DNA from: Alsobacter sp046349155 | GTDB taxonomy: Bacteria; Pseudomonadota; Alphaproteobacteria; Rhizobiales; Beijerinckiaceae | DNA length: 64,000 bases | Assembly (NCBI GenBank): GCA_046349155.1 | Contig: JAXMCW010000001.1 | Coordinates: 186,001-250,000, forward strand | Reading direction: 5' to 3' | In this document: one piece after another, positions 63,539 through 64,000 of the stretch | How the letters are laid out: every line of letters begins with the position of its first letter | How positions within the stretch are numbered: the first letter of the stretch is position 1 | Translations under genes and position numbers: made by a program | Notes under the pieces: generated by a model | Told to the model about the DNA's origin: nothing | Seen by the model: only the letters and a program-made list of their open reading frames with translations | Databases searched by the model: none

Positions 63539-64000
63539 ATGAGCGAGCACTACGACGCCCTCGAGACGCGCTCCGCCGACGCCCGCGACACCGATATCGC
63601 GTCCAGGCTACCGGGGACCGTCGCCGCCGCGCTGGATTCACCGGCCTGGAAAGCGCATCTGGGCGAGGTCGATCCCGCCGCTGTCACCTCCCGCGCCGCG
63701 CTGGCGAAGCTCCCGGTCCTGCGCAAGTCCGACCTGCCCGGCCGCCACAGGGCCGAGCCGCCTTTCGGCGGCCTCTCCCACCGGCCGCTCGGCGGCTTCG
63801 CACGGCTCTTCACCTCGCCGGGGCCGATCTTCGAGCCGGAGACGCCGGGTTCCGACCCGTGGCGCTGCGCCCGGGCGCTCTTCGCCGCCGGCGTCAGGCG
63901 CGGTGACGTGGTGCTGAACACGTTCTCATACCACCTCACGCCGGGCGGCTTCATCCTGGACAGCGGAGCGCGGGCGCTGGACTGCGCGGTGATCCCCGCG
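63539..64000 (+). CDS. Phenylacetate-CoA ligase-like protein, 5' part (right edge)
   Basis: Open from ATG 63539 to the end of the window (154 codons), so the 3' end is outside. YDALETRSADARD at the start, then AAALDSPAWKAHL and LAKLPVLRKSDL, match the PaaK-family N-terminus (helical region that precedes the adenylation core). FARLFTSPGPIFEPE and RRGDVVLNTFSYHLTPGGF continue the family pattern. It would activate phenylacetate or a related aromatic acid. Same strand, 18 bp after livF, hence part of the operon. Confidence 0.8.
   Translation, partial: MSEHYDALETRSADARDTDIASRLPGTVAAALDSPAWKAHLGEVDPAAVTSRAALAKLPVLRKSDLPGRHRAEPPFGGLSHRPLGGFARLFTSPGPIFEPETPGSDPWRCARALFAAGVRRGDVVLNTFSYHLTPGGFILDSGARALDCAVIPA

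Overview
The window is very GC-rich (visibly near 70%) bacterial chromosome. Its gene content is that of a metabolically versatile alphaproteobacterium, most likely of the order Hyphomicrobiales (Rhizobiales). The pointers are many ABC importers with one or two binding proteins each, an FNR/FixK-type box before hemN, small secreted proteins of rhizobial type and dispersed GC-rich palindromic repeats. There is no rRNA or marker gene, so the genus is inference. I saw no tRNA, rRNA, CRISPR array, transposase or phage gene. The region reads as a set of catabolic islands with their local regulators, not as an integrated element.

Layout. 1-3797: the 3' end of a VCBS-repeat secreted protein followed 4 bp later by a CHASE2 adenylate cyclase. 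3919-14869: a TetR-controlled carbohydrate locus with a Gfo/Idh/MocA dehydrogenase, the TetR regulator, a CUT1-type ABC importer, two more Gfo/Idh/MocA dehydrogenases, the importer ATPase and an Old-Yellow-Enzyme-type reductase. 15199-21361: a branched-chain-amino-acid-type (Liv) ABC operon followed by a PcaB-like lyase. 21446-25359: three very small proteins, a hybrid histidine kinase and a secreted molybdopterin-fold protein. 25578-29930: KDPG aldolase-like protein, a DUF533/TerB-like protein, two unknown proteins and a class I aminotransferase. 30172-34237: a sugar-acid dehydratase operon (IlvD/Edd, PEP-mutase family, GNAT, SDR). 34338-37198: a small unknown protein, a DenD-like dehydrogenase and hemN. 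37297-45881: a LacI-type regulator with two beta-hydroxyacid dehydrogenases, a second CUT1 importer and a D-2-hydroxyacid dehydrogenase. 45928-47694: a protease-inhibitor-like protein and an EamA exporter. 47795-51627: an SsuABC/ThiXYZ-like importer divergent from a PuuE-type allantoinase. 51786-64000: an aryl/indolepyruvate ferredoxin oxidoreductase, a cupin, an acyl-CoA ligase, a second Liv operon and a PaaK-like ligase that runs off the right edge.

How the parts work together. Three sets of sites turn neighbouring genes into candidate regulons. (1) Two near-identical palindromes (TTGTAACC...GGTTAT) sit at the same distance from a -35 box in front of the 3919-5151 dehydrogenase and the 6760 ABC operon, with a weaker third copy in the promoter of the 13403-14869 reductase; the TetR protein at 5661-6563 is the obvious candidate ligand. 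(2) A LacI-type core (GAAMCGATTT) occurs in three intergenic regions: before the dehydratase operon (30121), between lacI and a dehydrogenase (38264), and between the second CUT1 operon and a hydroxyacid dehydrogenase (44854). This suggests one LacI regulon for uptake and oxidation of a sugar acid. (3) The pyruvate:ferredoxin-type oxidoreductase has a near-consensus promoter with a 23-bp palindrome in its spacer. The right-hand block as a whole looks like a system for importing and activating an aromatic or branched acid and oxidising its 2-oxo acid.

Starts were chosen from ribosome binding sites, overlaps and signal peptides. All functional calls are by recognition of sequence motifs, without database searches.
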